This document shows, in pieces, positions 52,601 through 62,396 of a DNA stretch of 64,000 nt. The stretch is from Ectocarpus siliculosus (taxonomy: Eukaryota > Sar > Phaeophyceae > Ectocarpales > Ectocarpaceae), in contig FN649741.1 in assembly GCA_000310025.1 (NCBI GenBank), positions 5,182,890-5,246,889 of the forward strand, written 5' to 3'. Both the position numbers and the translations under genes were made by a program. Under the pieces are notes generated by a model. It had not been told where the DNA came from. It saw only the letters and a program-made list of their open reading frames with translations, and did not search any database. How positions within the stretch are numbered: position 1 is the first letter of the stretch; each line of letters opens with the position of its first letter.

Positions 52601-55600
52601 TTGTCTTGAACCGGTATGTTTCTTATCTGACGGACGCTTTTCCAGGGAGAGCAACAAAATGAAGGCGGGGAAAAAAGAACGTGAGGATGGGCTATGGAGG
52701 GAAAGTTGATCCCGCGCCGGAAAGTATGGAAATTGAAACAATCGTTTGTCTTCGTTTGCAGAGGATTCTCAAAAACAGTGTGACTGCCGAGACTTTCTAC
52801 TGGAAGAGCGAGGTGCCTCTGCTTCCTTTCTTCTTTCGCTCCTCCCTCTCGCCCTCAGAGCACAACACGAGAGCGGAAACACAATACCTTCATGGCCCGA
52901 GTGTTCGACCAGCCATATATGGCCGAAAGAAAACGTCGCCCACGAGGCGACAGCCGTCACTCTGTGGCTAAAAAACGGGAGAGGCTTCAAGAGTTGTGGC
53001 CCACCGGGCACAGCGGCTGACACCTCAACCTCAAGAACAGCTCTACGCAAAACGCCGCGGTCTAGATCACACCGTTTCCGTTACCTAAACAAGGGCACTT
53101 GATCGCCCGCCGGCTCTCCTGCTGCCTTGCGACCGCCCCCACCGCCAGCACCGCCACCCGCACCCCCTGCACTAGAAGCGCCACGATCAAACCCTTCCGA
53201 GCCGCCAACTACCCCCCCTGCCCCTACCGCGCTGGTTGCGGCAGGGAGAGCGGTTTCGGCGCCCGGCAGGGCGTGGATGATCCTGATGTCTCGGGTGGCG
53301 ACAAGTCTCGCGGCCTCGGCGACCGAGCCCAGCACCTTGCGGTGGGAATACGAGAGACAAGAAGGAGCGGTCGCCAGGACAGTAAATTATCTCAGCGTCC
53401 GCTGTGAGTTTGGACACTTACGTGCCTGCCAAAAGGTGGTGATGGTTTCGTGCTGCTGACTACTAGCAGTACGCACCCGTTCTCAGGATAGGCAATTGGG
53501 GTTCAGCCTAGGGACCAGAGTGCGAGACGTGTCTCGAGGAAGCAAACAAACTGGTAGTCCTCGAGAGGAGTGATTTAAAAGAGAACTCTCCGTACGAACA
53601 TATTCAGACTGCCTGGGGGTCGATCTAGTCAGTTTGTGGCGTCACGAAAGGCCTGCAACGGGCATGTGCCTCGGTCTCCTAGAGGAAAGAAGATTGTCAA
53701 GGTTTTCTTCTTCTGCTGTTTGGCATTGTCCCTGTCGTCAACCCGGTAGGTGCATTGAGAGCGCGGCTCACGTTCATGTGTATGTGCGCCTACTGTGTCA
53801 AACGGGAGGGGGATGGTGACGACGAGATGCGCATTTCATGGCCACCGCCGCTGGGTAAGCAAAAGATCATCGCTCTTTCTGGCTTCTAGTTCGTCAGTGA
53901 AGGAGGGGGGGACCCAGAATGCAAACGTGTCCATGCTTGTTTGAGCAGCACATCCAACGATATCCAGTCACCGACCGCCACATGAACAAGGAAGCGCAAT
54001 AATTGCAACATTGAACGGCAACCTCTTGCTCACCAGGTCCCTTAGCGTGTCCACCACGACAAAGTCTACCAGGCGGAGGAACTGCGTCAGCCGGCGGCAC
54101 TCGGACCGCAAGCTCGTGCGCTCCATGAAGGTCATGTGGTGGTCAGCCACAATACCGTTCGTCCGCAGGAAGCCGTCCACCACCTCGTCGAGAGACGCGC
54201 GAGCGACCTCAAGAATTTTCTCCGAAAACGCTTGGAGTAGCTGGTACGTGTTGAGAGAGGTACGACATGCATCCAGAGAAACGCATGGCCGATGTCATGA
54301 ATGTCAGTGAGATTGATCGAAGTACAACAGTGATGTGGTGGGTCTGACATTAAAGTTCGCGCCGTCCAACGGGAACAAGTGCGAACGGGGGGGCAAGCGG
54401 GTCCACACCATACCACCAGAAGATATATCACAAGAAAACGGGTAGTCTAGGGCCAGGGCGGCGATGCCATGGGAGTAGAAGCGCTCGATGAATGATCGGA
54501 GGGATGTAGACGTTGAAGATTGGCACGCAAGGCGCTTCAAGAAAAAAGCCCTGGGCTGCCAATCACCGTCATAAGCACGATTCATCCCGTGGCCAAAACG
54601 ACCAGGTGGTCGTCTCGTGAGGCTAACTAAGAAATGAGAAGAAAGTTCGGTCGTGTATCTCGTTTCGGTTTCCTCGCCGCCGATCACACGGTTTCCAATT
54701 GCAGTCCAAGGAGCTCCGAGCGCACGTACCGAGCACAAACCCGGCCCACACAAAACAACGATGCCAGGCCGCCAAGCTCTAGAAACTCACTTCACAGAAA
54801 AAGCGTCGGTTGTGTAGCAAGAACAACCAGCTGAAAAGCAGCCCCTCTTTTGGTCCTTCTACACGCAGAAAACGCCAGCCGACACACCTGCGCCCCTTCT
54901 TGCTGATTTGTTCGTTGGCGCTCCAGGAAGGCCTCGAGGGTGATGGTCTCCCCCTGTCCTACCGCGAACAGCCTCCGGGTTTCCACGTAGACGCACTCCT
55001 TCCTTATCTCGGCAATCGCCAGCCTCAGCGGGGGCACAAAAGCGAACAGCCCGGTCCTCAGGGCCGAAGACGCCTGGGAGAACTTGAAGGCCCTCACGGT
55101 TCTCTTCCACACAGCGAAGCTTTTCCAGCGCCGGTACAGCTCGAAGAATGATATCCTATGGGGTCAGGTGTTTTTTCAGTTGTTTGGTGCGTGTGCGGCA
55201 TCTCGAGTTGTATTTCTTAAAAGGAGGTGACACGTACATGCTGCTGTTCAGAGGCTACATCACAAAGCCTGCAGTGCGTCGTTTCCACGACAGGACCCCT
55301 TCCCACGAATAGCATACGCCATGCACTCCACCAAAGGAAAACTACGAAGGCGATCAAACCATTGCTACATCTTCAGTGGAGCACTACAGACACGCAAGAG
55401 GCTCAGCCCTGCAGTACAAGGTCACGGACGTCATACGTGCACTCACGGGCCACTGCCATGGATAACATCTGTCAGCGGAGAAAACGACCATCGATTGTCT
55501 CTAAATCCCTAGTTCCACATCGTCATGAACGACTGGACCAGAAACATTTTCCAATGGCTGCCATATCAGAACGATGCGCCATGGGCGTGTATTCTCATGC

Positions 55601-58564
55601 AAATGATCGGCCAATTCTTCAACAATGAGTAGGCTTGGTCGTCGGCAAACACTACGAGTGTCAAATACTTCCACACCGGACCTTCTGATTTGGTGGAACA
55701 GCGCGTATTCCCGTTCCCATCGGTCCAGCGCCGTGAAGTCGCTCGACGAGTCTTTCAGGTGGGTTATCCCAGCCCGGCTGAGCGTGTAGTAGTCGTGCCC
55801 CTGCCCCTGCCCCTGCGCTCCCCGTCCATGGTGGGCGTTACCGCCTCCTCTTGGCGGGGACTGCCCCTTTCCCTCGCCGCCTTGCGCGTGGGCGCCGACC
55901 GTCGGTGGCGCTTGTCGGTCGAAGCTACTTGTTACCTTTGGAGAGGGGCGGAAATTCAAGAAGAAACCCATGCGGTTCCAAGAAGTGTTTGTTTGTTGTG
56001 GGAATTGCAGGGTGCGTAGTAGTGTGGGTTGTGCTTGGTTGGATGTTTCTGTGCACAGATGTCGTATTTTTCCCGATCTAATGCTCATGTGTTCGACAGG
56101 AGGAACCTCCCTGTTGGTTTCAGAACACCAGTCTCACTTTTTACGACATGATGCAATTTTTTGGCGTAATTGCTCTGCCGGGCAACAATACCCAACCCCC
56201 GCCCGAGATCCACTCATTTGCAGCTTTCGACAGCATTCAGTTCCGTGGCCTTGACAACGATCGCATGGTGTGATTGTGCGATGTCAGCGCCTTGTTGTGT
56301 CTTGGCGTAGCCCCAACCGTTCAGGTTCAAAGGCAAGCATCACGTTTCAGCCCTTGTACGCTGTGTCGATTAAACACGAGAAAAATTGTTGCACGCGTGA
56401 GTGAGATCGGCGGGACCTTCGACATGTACTTCTACGTGGAATTCGGCGCGTGGGAAGCTGCTTGGAACCCATGGAGCTCACTCAAACGCACCTCCAAGTT
56501 GTACGCCGTAGCGTCCGTCCCGGGCTTCTGACGAAGGTACAGGAAGTGACCTTCGCTGTTGGAAAAGTCAGCTAGTTGATCTCGGTCCAGATGTAGTGAT
56601 TCCAGAAACGTCTCCTCCGGCGCAGCAGGCTCTAAGTCACCGTCGTCATCAAGGAGAACGTTGTTTTTTCCCGTGGGCCGTCCCCCGAGCTCGACACCGG
56701 CCGCGTTCGATGTTCGCAGCGGTGACGACGGCGATACGTTTCCTCTCAAAGCGCTGCCGTGTGTCATCTGTCCTTCTGCTTTTGCTTCTCCTGTTGTTCT
56801 GCTGTGCTTCGCACCCTTGTGAGGAGTGAGTTGGACACCCCCTCTGCCGTTTCCCACCCCCGCTATCGCAGGCGGATACAAGACTCCGCTTTCTCTAGCA
56901 TCAGAGGAGCTATTTCTGTGACCGATCCCGACCTCCCTGACGGACCCTGAGTATGACAATGCACTCACGCCCCCCGGGGGGCTGTTGGAGCCACGGCGTG
57001 TTCAATAATTAGGGAGGGCCGGGGGCAATGAGGTGAGCTTTTGGCATGGGCTTCTTCCCTTAGAAGTAGCAATACATTCACGGGCAAAAAGAGATACCTG
57101 GCGAAGCATTGTTTTATGTGTGGTCGCACAAATGTGCTTTGTGCGAAGTGTTGCGACTTCATTGCGCAACGGCCAACCATTTCATAGGTTCACTACCAAT
57201 CGTCTGCAGCGTGTTGCCGAGCGGAAAGCTGTAACCCATCAAAAAGACTAACATCGCGCACGTACACCAACAGTAGAGCTCCGTTCTACAATCCCCAAGG
57301 AAGTGGGCTCACCTAAGAGGTTCTCGACCAGGAGAAGACCGTATGGAAGATAAACCCCTTCCCGCCCGCAGGGATGATTTGGGAGACATCTTATCGCTTC
57401 TGAGGTAGGGCGCCCCGTCATCTCGCGTGTTTACTATGGCAAGGGTCGATGTTCCAGCTCCCGCCTGCCCCAGAGCCCCTAGACTCCGGCTTAGCATCAT
57501 CCGACCACCAACACTCGGCTGCTGCTGACGTGCTGCTGATGGCCCTTGCTTCTGTGGCTGATTCCCCGCTGCGGCTACACTTCCGCCACTGCTACGCCGC
57601 GATCCCGCGCCTCTCACCCTTTTCGCGGCATTGCCACCTGATGATCGGTTTCGCACGCCGATGCGAGGCGGGCTGTTGATGCCGTCCCCCCGCTGAGAGC
57701 CGCCGTCGTTTCCCGGCGGCGATGCCTCTGAGGGTTGGTGATGGATTAGCCTAGGCACCAAGGCATCAGACTGTTGTTGTTCCGCCAGCGAATCTCTATC
57801 AAAGCTTGTTGCCGCAGTTGCAGCTGCGACGCGAGAGCGTATGAGGCCGGACACGCCGCCGACGGGAGATGCCACGTTGTCTCCAACATCGCCAACATCT
57901 TGACGATACTGGTTGTGGACTGTGGTAGTCCCAAAGGAGGTATTCCGTGGCGGAGAATTTTCAGCAAGTCGCTGTTGTCGACCGGGACCAGCGTATAGCC
58001 GACCGACGAGGGCGTCCGGGGAACCTCCCGTGCCCAGGGCAGACTGTTGTAACCACGGCGGGCAGTAACGTGCGTTGACGGTTGTATGTTATGTGGTCTA
58101 TCGGGTAGAGTCATATGGGGTATCTGCATTGCTTCTGGGCGGGAGGTATGTGAGACCTCACAGTACGACCGGGATGTGAGTATGAAGAGCAGATAGCAGA
58201 TAGTGTACAAGGCTGCACATTGCATGTTGGACAGGCACGAAGGCTCCGCCGTCCTTGACACAAGCACAGGCGGGCGAGCTGCACCGCATGTCGTGGATTG
58301 TACTGCTGTTGGTGGCGTTGACAACGCATCACGCATACTGTTGTAATTCTGCAAGCGAAGAGCATTTCTGTACTCTTGTGGTTTAAAGCCCAGCCGCGAT
58401 TGACTGCTGCCGTGTGTGCATGATAACATCTCCTTCACTCTCACCCGATGAGACGGCGTTGCTACGGGGCGAGAATTTTCATTTCCTCGAAGTAGATCGT
58501 CATCCTTAGTCGTTGCGGCCCACGCTACATTGGCCCGGCTGGGCCTCCTATTACCCCCATCCAT
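8953..58564 (-). CDS. Axonemal inner-arm dynein heavy chain (DNAH3/7/12-type)
   Basis: Motor subunit of a single-headed inner dynein arm, which slides doublet microtubules in the flagellum using ATP. Seventy-seven exons (E1-E77) from 55935 to 8953 join with consistent phases to 11,958 nt, which is 3,985 residues plus TGA. The order is the standard one: tail, linker, AAA1-AAA4, stalk with microtubule-binding tip, AAA5, AAA6 and C-terminal domain. P-loops read GPAGTGKT (AAA1), GPTGAGKT (AAA2), GMTGTGKT (AAA3) and GVGGSGKQ (AAA4). Tail motif [16 protein letters not shown] and the ending [17 protein letters not shown] with STNFV point to the DNAH3/7/12 clade; DNAH1 is the main alternative. Exon coordinates are given in the segment entries below. 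N-terminal exons upstream of E1 (56492 to about 58564) are low in complexity and their joins, including the start ATG at 58564, are uncertain. Seven introns start with GC. The gene spans almost 50 kb and is transcribed away from the glycosyltransferase gene. Confidence 0.96.
16956..20862 (-). other. Dynein AAA5, exons E57-E63
   Basis: Exons E57 20581-20862, E58 20080-20196, E59 19621-19757, E60 19111-19291, E61 18184-18330, E62 17601-17821, E63 16956-17039. Motifs are [154 protein letters not shown] and [14 protein letters not shown]57 carries a Gly/Asp insert of about 20 residues including nine Gly in a row (around 20650-20690). The intron after E60 begins GCAAGA and falls between GLEDQLLGQ and [10 protein letters not shown]. 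Confidence 0.95.
17544..17586. repeat. ACC/AAC microsatellite at start of dynein intron E62-E63
   Basis: (ACC)n followed by (AAC)n on the plus strand, read in the transcript as GTT and GGT repeats beginning about 15 nt after the E62 donor. Non-coding. Confidence 0.9.
21810..25108 (-). other. Dynein stalk and microtubule-binding tip, exons E50-E56
   Basis: Exons E50 24917-25108, E51 24317-24478, E52 23711-23929, E53 23270-23347, E54 22803-22943, E55 22407-22496, E56 21810-22007. Antiparallel coiled coil with the microtubule-binding domain at its end. E50 gives [20 protein letters not shown]51 [15 protein letters not shown] and [16 protein letters not shown] (outgoing helix); E52 [18 protein letters not shown] then [20 protein letters not shown]53 [17 protein letters not shown]54 [18 protein letters not shown] and [19 protein letters not shown] (tip); E55 and E56 the returning helix, with [20 protein letters not shown]. 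The E51 acceptor GAGACAAG/GTCGGC is chosen because it preserves phase and the length seen in relatives. Confidence 0.95.
26793..28100. mobile_element. Inner TIR element nested in the outer one (pogo/Tc1-like ends)
   Basis: Both ends carry the inverted sequence CGTGGCTCCGTTATAAGAGG, preceded by CGGC on the left and CAGT on the right. TA occurs directly outside both ends (26791-26792 and 28101-28102). The arms (about 26793-26970 and 27960-28100) repeat TATAAGAGGG-like and GGGCTCCGATA-like units many times in both orientations, so they could fold into long hairpins. The 1 kb between the arms has no recognisable transposase. The CAGT start, the CTCCGTTATAA core and the TA duplication resemble pogo/Tc1-mariner ends; the family assignment is inference. 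Confidence 0.7.
26916..26938. repeat. Perfect 10-bp-stem hairpin inside the inner element
   Basis: TATAGTGGGG, three loop bases TCA, then CCCCACTATA. It is the sharpest palindrome of the arm region and belongs to the element, not to the dynein coding sequence. Confidence 0.85.
30678..33725 (-). other. Dynein AAA3, exons E39-E45
   Basis: Exons E39 33485-33725, E40 33121-33279, E41 32594-32659, E42 31941-32036, E43 31549-31734, E44 31211-31326, E45 30678-30885. Regulatory nucleotide site that gates motor release. Motifs are [15 protein letters not shown], Walker [31 protein letters not shown], Walker [12 protein letters not shown] followed by [57 protein letters not shown] and [16 protein letters not shown]. 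All joins keep phase; the join E44/E45 splits the Arg codon after TPA. Confidence 0.96.
34100..37343 (-). other. Dynein AAA2, exons E32-E38
   Basis: Exons E32 37260-37343, E33 36633-36800, E34 36208-36353, E35 35635-35746, E36 35104-35229, E37 34583-34750, E38 34100-34221. Regulatory nucleotide site. Motifs are [14 protein letters not shown], Walker [50 protein letters not shown] (Walker B region), [26 protein letters not shown] with GWMPYVQSW, and [11 protein letters not shown]. The E38 acceptor is placed at CTGCTGCAG before 34221, because that join keeps phase and gives the same residue count as relatives. The upstream CTCTAG at 34270 would break the frame. Confidence 0.94.
37568..40442 (-). 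other. Dynein AAA1 (main ATPase site), exons E26-E31
   Basis: Exons E26 40327-40442, E27 39733-39865, E28 39288-39422, E29 38667-38834, E30 38173-38346, E31 37568-37717. The domain is the principal ATP hydrolysis site. E26 gives the lead-in [13 protein letters not shown] and YGYEYMG; E27 gives [12 protein letters not shown] and Walker [18 protein letters not shown]28 gives [19 protein letters not shown] and Walker [13 protein letters not shown]29 gives [18 protein letters not shown]30 gives [17 protein letters not shown] and [18 protein letters not shown]31 gives [13 protein letters not shown]. In Walker B the usual Phe before Asp is Leu. The intron between E27 and E28 begins GCGAGC and interrupts the segment between Walker A and CVVFNCSD. 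Confidence 0.97.
43645..43662. repeat. GCA microsatellite next to the E21 donor
   Basis: Six GCA units on the plus strand. In the transcript they are GCT repeats starting within 10 nt of the E21 5' splice site (CTG/gtgagttg). Non-coding. Confidence 0.9.
44866..44907. repeat. ACG/ACA(AAC) microsatellite in dynein intron E19-E20
   Basis: Interrupted (ACG)n then about eight AAC units on the plus strand, in the middle of the intron between E19 and E20. Confidence 0.9.
48224..48277. repeat. 26-bp tandem duplication in dynein intron E12-E13
   Basis: Two consecutive copies of a unit beginning CGAGGTTGATGCTCCTA differ at a few positions near the end (AGCGCG versus AACACG). The start of a third copy follows. 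Confidence 0.85.
48666..55935 (-). other. Dynein tail exons E1-E12
   Basis: Exons E1 55682-55935, E2 54888-55155, E3 54034-54240, E4 53085-53335, E5 52277-52353, E6 52022-52140, E7 51478-51567, E8 51001-51177, E9 50219-50299, E10 49806-49967, E11 49154-49279, E12 48666-48725. They encode the arm-assembly tail that docks on the doublet. Recognisable blocks are [30 protein letters not shown] with [12 protein letters not shown] across the E1/E2 join, [37 protein letters not shown] across E4/E5, and [13 protein letters not shown]1 and E4 carry Gly-rich inserts absent from animal relatives. Introns after E6 and E10 begin GCAAGA; for E6 an in-frame but weak GT alternative exists (TAC/GTGATG). Confidence 0.88.
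56492..58564 (-). other. Dynein N-terminal extension (tentative exons)
   Basis: Three open stretches upstream of E1 look like the start of the dynein protein. The first runs down from a possible ATG at 58564 ([15 protein letters not shown]). The second is open from about 58085 and ends at a good donor at 57313 (CTTAG/gtgagc). The third ends at 56492 (TTGGAG/gtgcgt), with an acceptor somewhere near 56.9 kb. They are rich in Ser, Arg, Gly, Gln and Pro, as expected of a disordered extension. Only the end of the third is anchored: its last residues, AYNLE, run in phase into E1, where relatives have a similar Y-D/N-L-E motif before the YYT-S--G-T block. I could not fix the joins between the three pieces, so exon borders and start codon are guesses. 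Confidence 0.45.
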
Positions 58565-60069
58565 GCCGCTGCTGCCTGGGACAGCAGCTCGCTGATGCAG
58601 TCTGTCCCTTTCTCCCTCCCTCTGTGTGAGCAGGGTGGCCTTCAGACCAAAGCGCCGAAACGGCGGGAATTGCCCCGCCGGACAAGCGGCGGAATAACAC
58701 CAGCTCCCCGAATCGACGGAAAAAAAATGGATACCTTCCCCGATGCAGGCACGAACGCAGTATCTGACCCCAGACGCAAACCAAACTCGTCCCGTATCCT
58801 TGGACTCAGCTGCTTGGGTGTTAAGCATTGTCTTCCTTTCGGCAATAATGTGAGTGCGTGTGTGGAACGGGTCGGGGGTTCCACGATGGCAGTCTGTAGG
58901 GCCGCGTGGCTTGCTTGTGGTGACATCCCAAAACACAAAATCCAATCCTGGTACTGTATCTACTTTTGTCCCGCCCTGCTCGTGTTGTGTCCCGCCCTGC
59001 TTGTTCCAAACAAAAGTTGCAGTCGGTACCAGAGCGTCCGCCCACCACCTGCTACCTGCTTTGGTAGGGTTAGTGGTTTGGTTACATTGGCCCGCAAGAT
59101 CTTCGGGTTTTGCGCGAGAGTAGACATGCAGGTACTTTCTGACGCTATGAATCCATTGCTAATCTGTCTCAGACTCTTTTCTATGATAGAGATGGTTTCG
59201 TTGTGTCATATTAAGAAAAAAATAAAAATAAAAAGATTTCCCAGAGACTCTTGAAGCCAACAAGAAGCTGTTCTTTGATGGGTCTTGAGCCATATTTACG
59301 AAGCCCCTTCTCCGCCGAACACAAAGAGAGGACCTATTGTACTGTAGACCACAGTATTCTACCTACCAAAACAGATAAGTGGCCTGCAGACAGCTGGGTG
59401 GCAGCATAACTTCGTGGAAAGCCGAAGAATGCGTCATACTAAACCGCCCGCGGGTCAAACTGTCCAAAGATCGAAGTAGGCAGGTTTGGGGAGGGAGACA
59501 ATATAGCAACAGAAAACGTTGCTCCAAATGAGTCCAGGTTTCAATGTGTGGGCATGTCTGATACAGCTAGAGTTTGCGAGCTTTCCTCACGAGAGCCTGG
59601 GCGGGTGCTAGAGAGAGAAAGAGGCGAGGGGGTCTGCAGGCATTGTGTTTGGGTGGAACGTTCCCCTGCCCTGATGGTATTGATAGACAGCCTGAGATTT
59701 ATTAGAATCGCACCGATTTGCCGGTCAACATGAGTTCAAAGTCAATCACCTGACCCTCACACTTTTCACCCTGGGCTGTATCCATGACTACGTTTCAGCA
59801 CAGTGTGAAATTTCCAATCCTCCCCCCTCCCCAGTTCCGCAGCAGATACTACGCATTTAGCAACCCCCCGGTTTTCGTCGGTAGACGACATCGAACGCCT
59901 CCTTTATCATTCGTGGCGACTCCGGCGACTGCTGGGCCGAAGGAGTGAGAGCGAGGGGGGGGCAGGGAGAGAGAAAAAAAAGGGGGGAAAGAGAGAGGGG
60001 GTTGACGGGGAACAAGACACCGACAGCCACGGACAGGACGGGTACGCCTCGTCCGCCCTCGAAAAAATT
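58565..60069. promoter_or_regulatory. Divergent 5' region of dynein and glycosyltransferase genes
   Basis: About 1.5 kb between the tentative dynein start (minus) and the glycosyltransferase start (plus). It contains an A-rich run near 59212-59245 and a long purine tract (GA and G runs, about 59941-60003) ending some 65 nt before the plus-strand ATG. Open frames here lack any recognisable domain. Confidence 0.45.
59941..60003 (+). repeat. Purine (GA/G) tract upstream of the glycosyltransferase
   Basis: Almost pure G and A over about 60 bases (GAGTGAGAGCGAGGGGGGGG... to GAGAGAGGGGG). It could act in the promoter or 5' UTR, but its position is the only evidence. Confidence 0.5.
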
Positions 60070-60978
60070 ATGATGAGGCCGTCACCACCACCACCATCAC
60101 CACCATCACCACTACCGCAGCCTCGGAGAAAGAGGAGCCTAGCGGCGACGGCGTGTCGCTACCTCGCCAAAGTGGCAATGGTTATATTTGTGTCGGCCGA
60201 GCTGCCGGTAGCGTTGACCGAGCTTATCGATCCAGAAATCTACGACTTGGAAACACTGCCGGCGATAACGAAGGATGCCACCTGTGTGGATTGGGCAGCG
60301 TGGATACCTCCGCGATCGCGACCGGCCGTGGTGATGCAGGTAGATCACATACGCAGTATGCGCTGCTGTCGTTGTTGAATATCACCTGCCCCCCCGTTCC
60401 CTTGGTAGCATTGTCTGGGCAAGCGGAAGCAATATGAAATGACCTCATCACATCTCCTTAGAACAAGAACGCCTGTTTCAGCGGGCACGTGTTGATTTGA
60501 GGCAACGGGTTGTTGTAGCGGGTGGCACCCAGCACTACCAGCTAACCGCCCCTCGCATTCACTTCAAACCTCGTCCTGGTGCTACGTTAGCGGTAGTGGC
60601 AGGTCGAGTGTGATGATGACGTCAACCATACATACAGAATTTCGTTTTTGAGTTTCCTACATCAAAACCACGTCTGCGTGTAGGTGGTGAGCGAGGGCTA
60701 TATTGATATCGAGCGGAACTTCATCCGACTGATGGAGAGGAACTCGGGCTTCACACGCCGCAACATCTACCTCATGTGCATGGACGATGCATCCAAGAAC
60801 TTTTTCGACACGAAAATGGGGATTCGCTGCGTACCTATGAGCGCATTGGACCTGCCCACGCATGAACACATCTGGCAACTCAGGTATTAAAACGATGAGT
60901 AGCTTCTGTATACATGCGTAATAAGGGTCCAGGTTTGGTTTAGGCACTGGTTTGTTGTCTCTCTCTCTATATATGTCG

Positions 60979-61062
<84 letters not shown>

Positions 61063-62396
61063 ACACCTCTCTCTCCGGCACACACAGGTTTGAATCATAT
61101 CCGCTCCTCGTTTGTCTCTTTCCTCCAGACAACTGCCCTCGCTTCTTGTGCTTGTCTCTTCACTTGACGCTCATGCTCAGGGACTCAACGGCGTTCTAAC
61201 TCTCTCTTTCCTTCCTACGAAATATTCCTTCTTTCTCAGGGTAAGGGTAGTTTCATGCCTCCTAGAGATCGGGAACGTGGACGTGATCATGAGCGACGCG
61301 GATGCCCTCTGGCTCGCCGACCCGGCAAAAGACCTGTTCAGCAGAGGCGACGGTGGCAGGGGAGACATCGTAGCCTCGCGCGGCAGCTGGCCGAACGACC
61401 AGTGGAAGGAGTGGGGCTCGACCCTCTGCATGGGGTTCATCCTGTTCCGCGCGCGGAACGTTGCGGGGATGAAGAGGTTCCTCGACGTCATGGCGGACCT
61501 CGTGGTGCAGAACAAGGACGACCAGGTGGAAAGCTTTCGAACACGCTTGCATTCGCCTATTGTTGTAATATGGCATATGCTTCAGAATAAGAACAACGTG
61601 TTTTCTGCGTGACCCAGAGGCGGGGCTCTTAGGCAAGAGCGGTAGGACATATGGGGTAGACCTGTTACCTACAAACAACGGTCGATGAGCGGACCAACCA
61701 GGACTACTTTTTGGCTGAAAATTTTCGTCGCGTTGTAGGCCTGTCAACAAGAGCGCGACAACTATTGGGGGGAGGGGGGGGGGGGGGCGTCACGTTTTTC
61801 GTGCAACTGGTACGTTGCTTCTCCGTTGACAGATGCTGTGTGAGTGTGCAGCGATGCGGAGACGGTCACGGGCGTTGAAAACGATTTCTGCGGTTTGCCT
61901 GCAAGTTCTCGTTCGCGATCAAACCCAACACTTACGGAAAGGGCGTTCTGCGCCACGATGCTGCGCCCCCCCGGCCGCCTCTTTGATATTTTCGGTTGTT
62001 TCGGTTGAGAAGATTTCGGTCAATCGAGCCGCGAAACAGCTGGGAATCGTGTGGGATAAGAACAGCGACATGAGATACGAGGAGAGCACGGGCTACGGCA
62101 GGGGGATCATCGCCGGCCTCGGCACCAGCAACAACAGCACCAGCGGCGGTGGTGGCGATCTTTTCATTGGGCAAACAGGCCACGGCGTTGTCGTCGGCAG
62201 AGGGACAAGGGAAGTAGAGGCACCATTCAGGGTGACCTTGCTCCCCCACAGCGCGTACACGAGGCTCTGCGGTAGAAGGACGCTCTCGAACCAGACGACG
62301 GTGGTAGCTCACTGCTACTTCCCCCAAAAGGAGGCGGGCGTGAAGACTTCCTGGATGAAGAAGGCCAATCTGTGGTCGGTGCAGGACGATCCCTGA
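60070..62396 (+). CDS. Type II membrane glycosyltransferase (PF03407, GT77-like)
   Basis: Probable Golgi glycosyltransferase using a nucleotide sugar. Four exons, 60070-60339, 60684-60883, 61240-61525 and 62013-62396, join in phase to 379 residues. After a Pro/Arg-rich cytoplasmic start there is a hydrophobic stretch at about residues 30-53 (YLAKVAMVIFVSAELPVALT) that fits a signal anchor. Exon 2 holds the entry to the fold (VVSEGYIDIERNFIRLME, NIYLMCMDDASKNFF). Exon 3 carries the metal-binding D-x-D in VDVIMSDADALWLADP, then DIVASRG, a C-M-G-F-I-L-F-R sheet and the DQ pair at its end. Exon 4 continues with VNRAAKQLGIVWDK and closes with AHCYFPQKEAG. These are hallmarks of the nucleotide-diphospho-sugar transferase domain; donor and acceptor sugars cannot be told. 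All donors are GT. Two ATGs in tandem (60070, 60073) make the exact start ambiguous by one residue. Confidence 0.85.
60982..61058. repeat. (CT)n microsatellite in glycosyltransferase intron 2
   Basis: About 38 uninterrupted CT units in intron 60884-61239. It is non-coding on both strands; the Ser-Leu and Arg-Glu repeat frames it creates are artefacts. As a pyrimidine tract lying 180 nt before the acceptor it might affect splicing, but nothing in the sequence shows this. Confidence 0.97.
61766..61787. repeat. G-run in glycosyltransferase intron 3
   Basis: Twenty-two bases, all G except one A, in intron 61526-62012. Its exact length may be a sequencing approximation. Confidence 0.85.

Noticed and set aside
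55501-55570. WKMFLV-like peptide as a dynein tail exon
   Set aside because: The true WKSFAVWKR block follows in E2 and joins E1 in phase, so this piece is intronic coincidence.
58565-58945. Extension of the dynein N-terminal frame to an ATG at 58945
   Set aside because: The extra residues lack the Ser/Arg/Gly bias of the downstream part. The ATG at 58564 starts a more plausible sequence, though neither is proven.
60657-61132. Arg-Glu and Ser-Leu repeat proteins in several frames
   Set aside because: They are translations of the (CT)n microsatellite in an intron.
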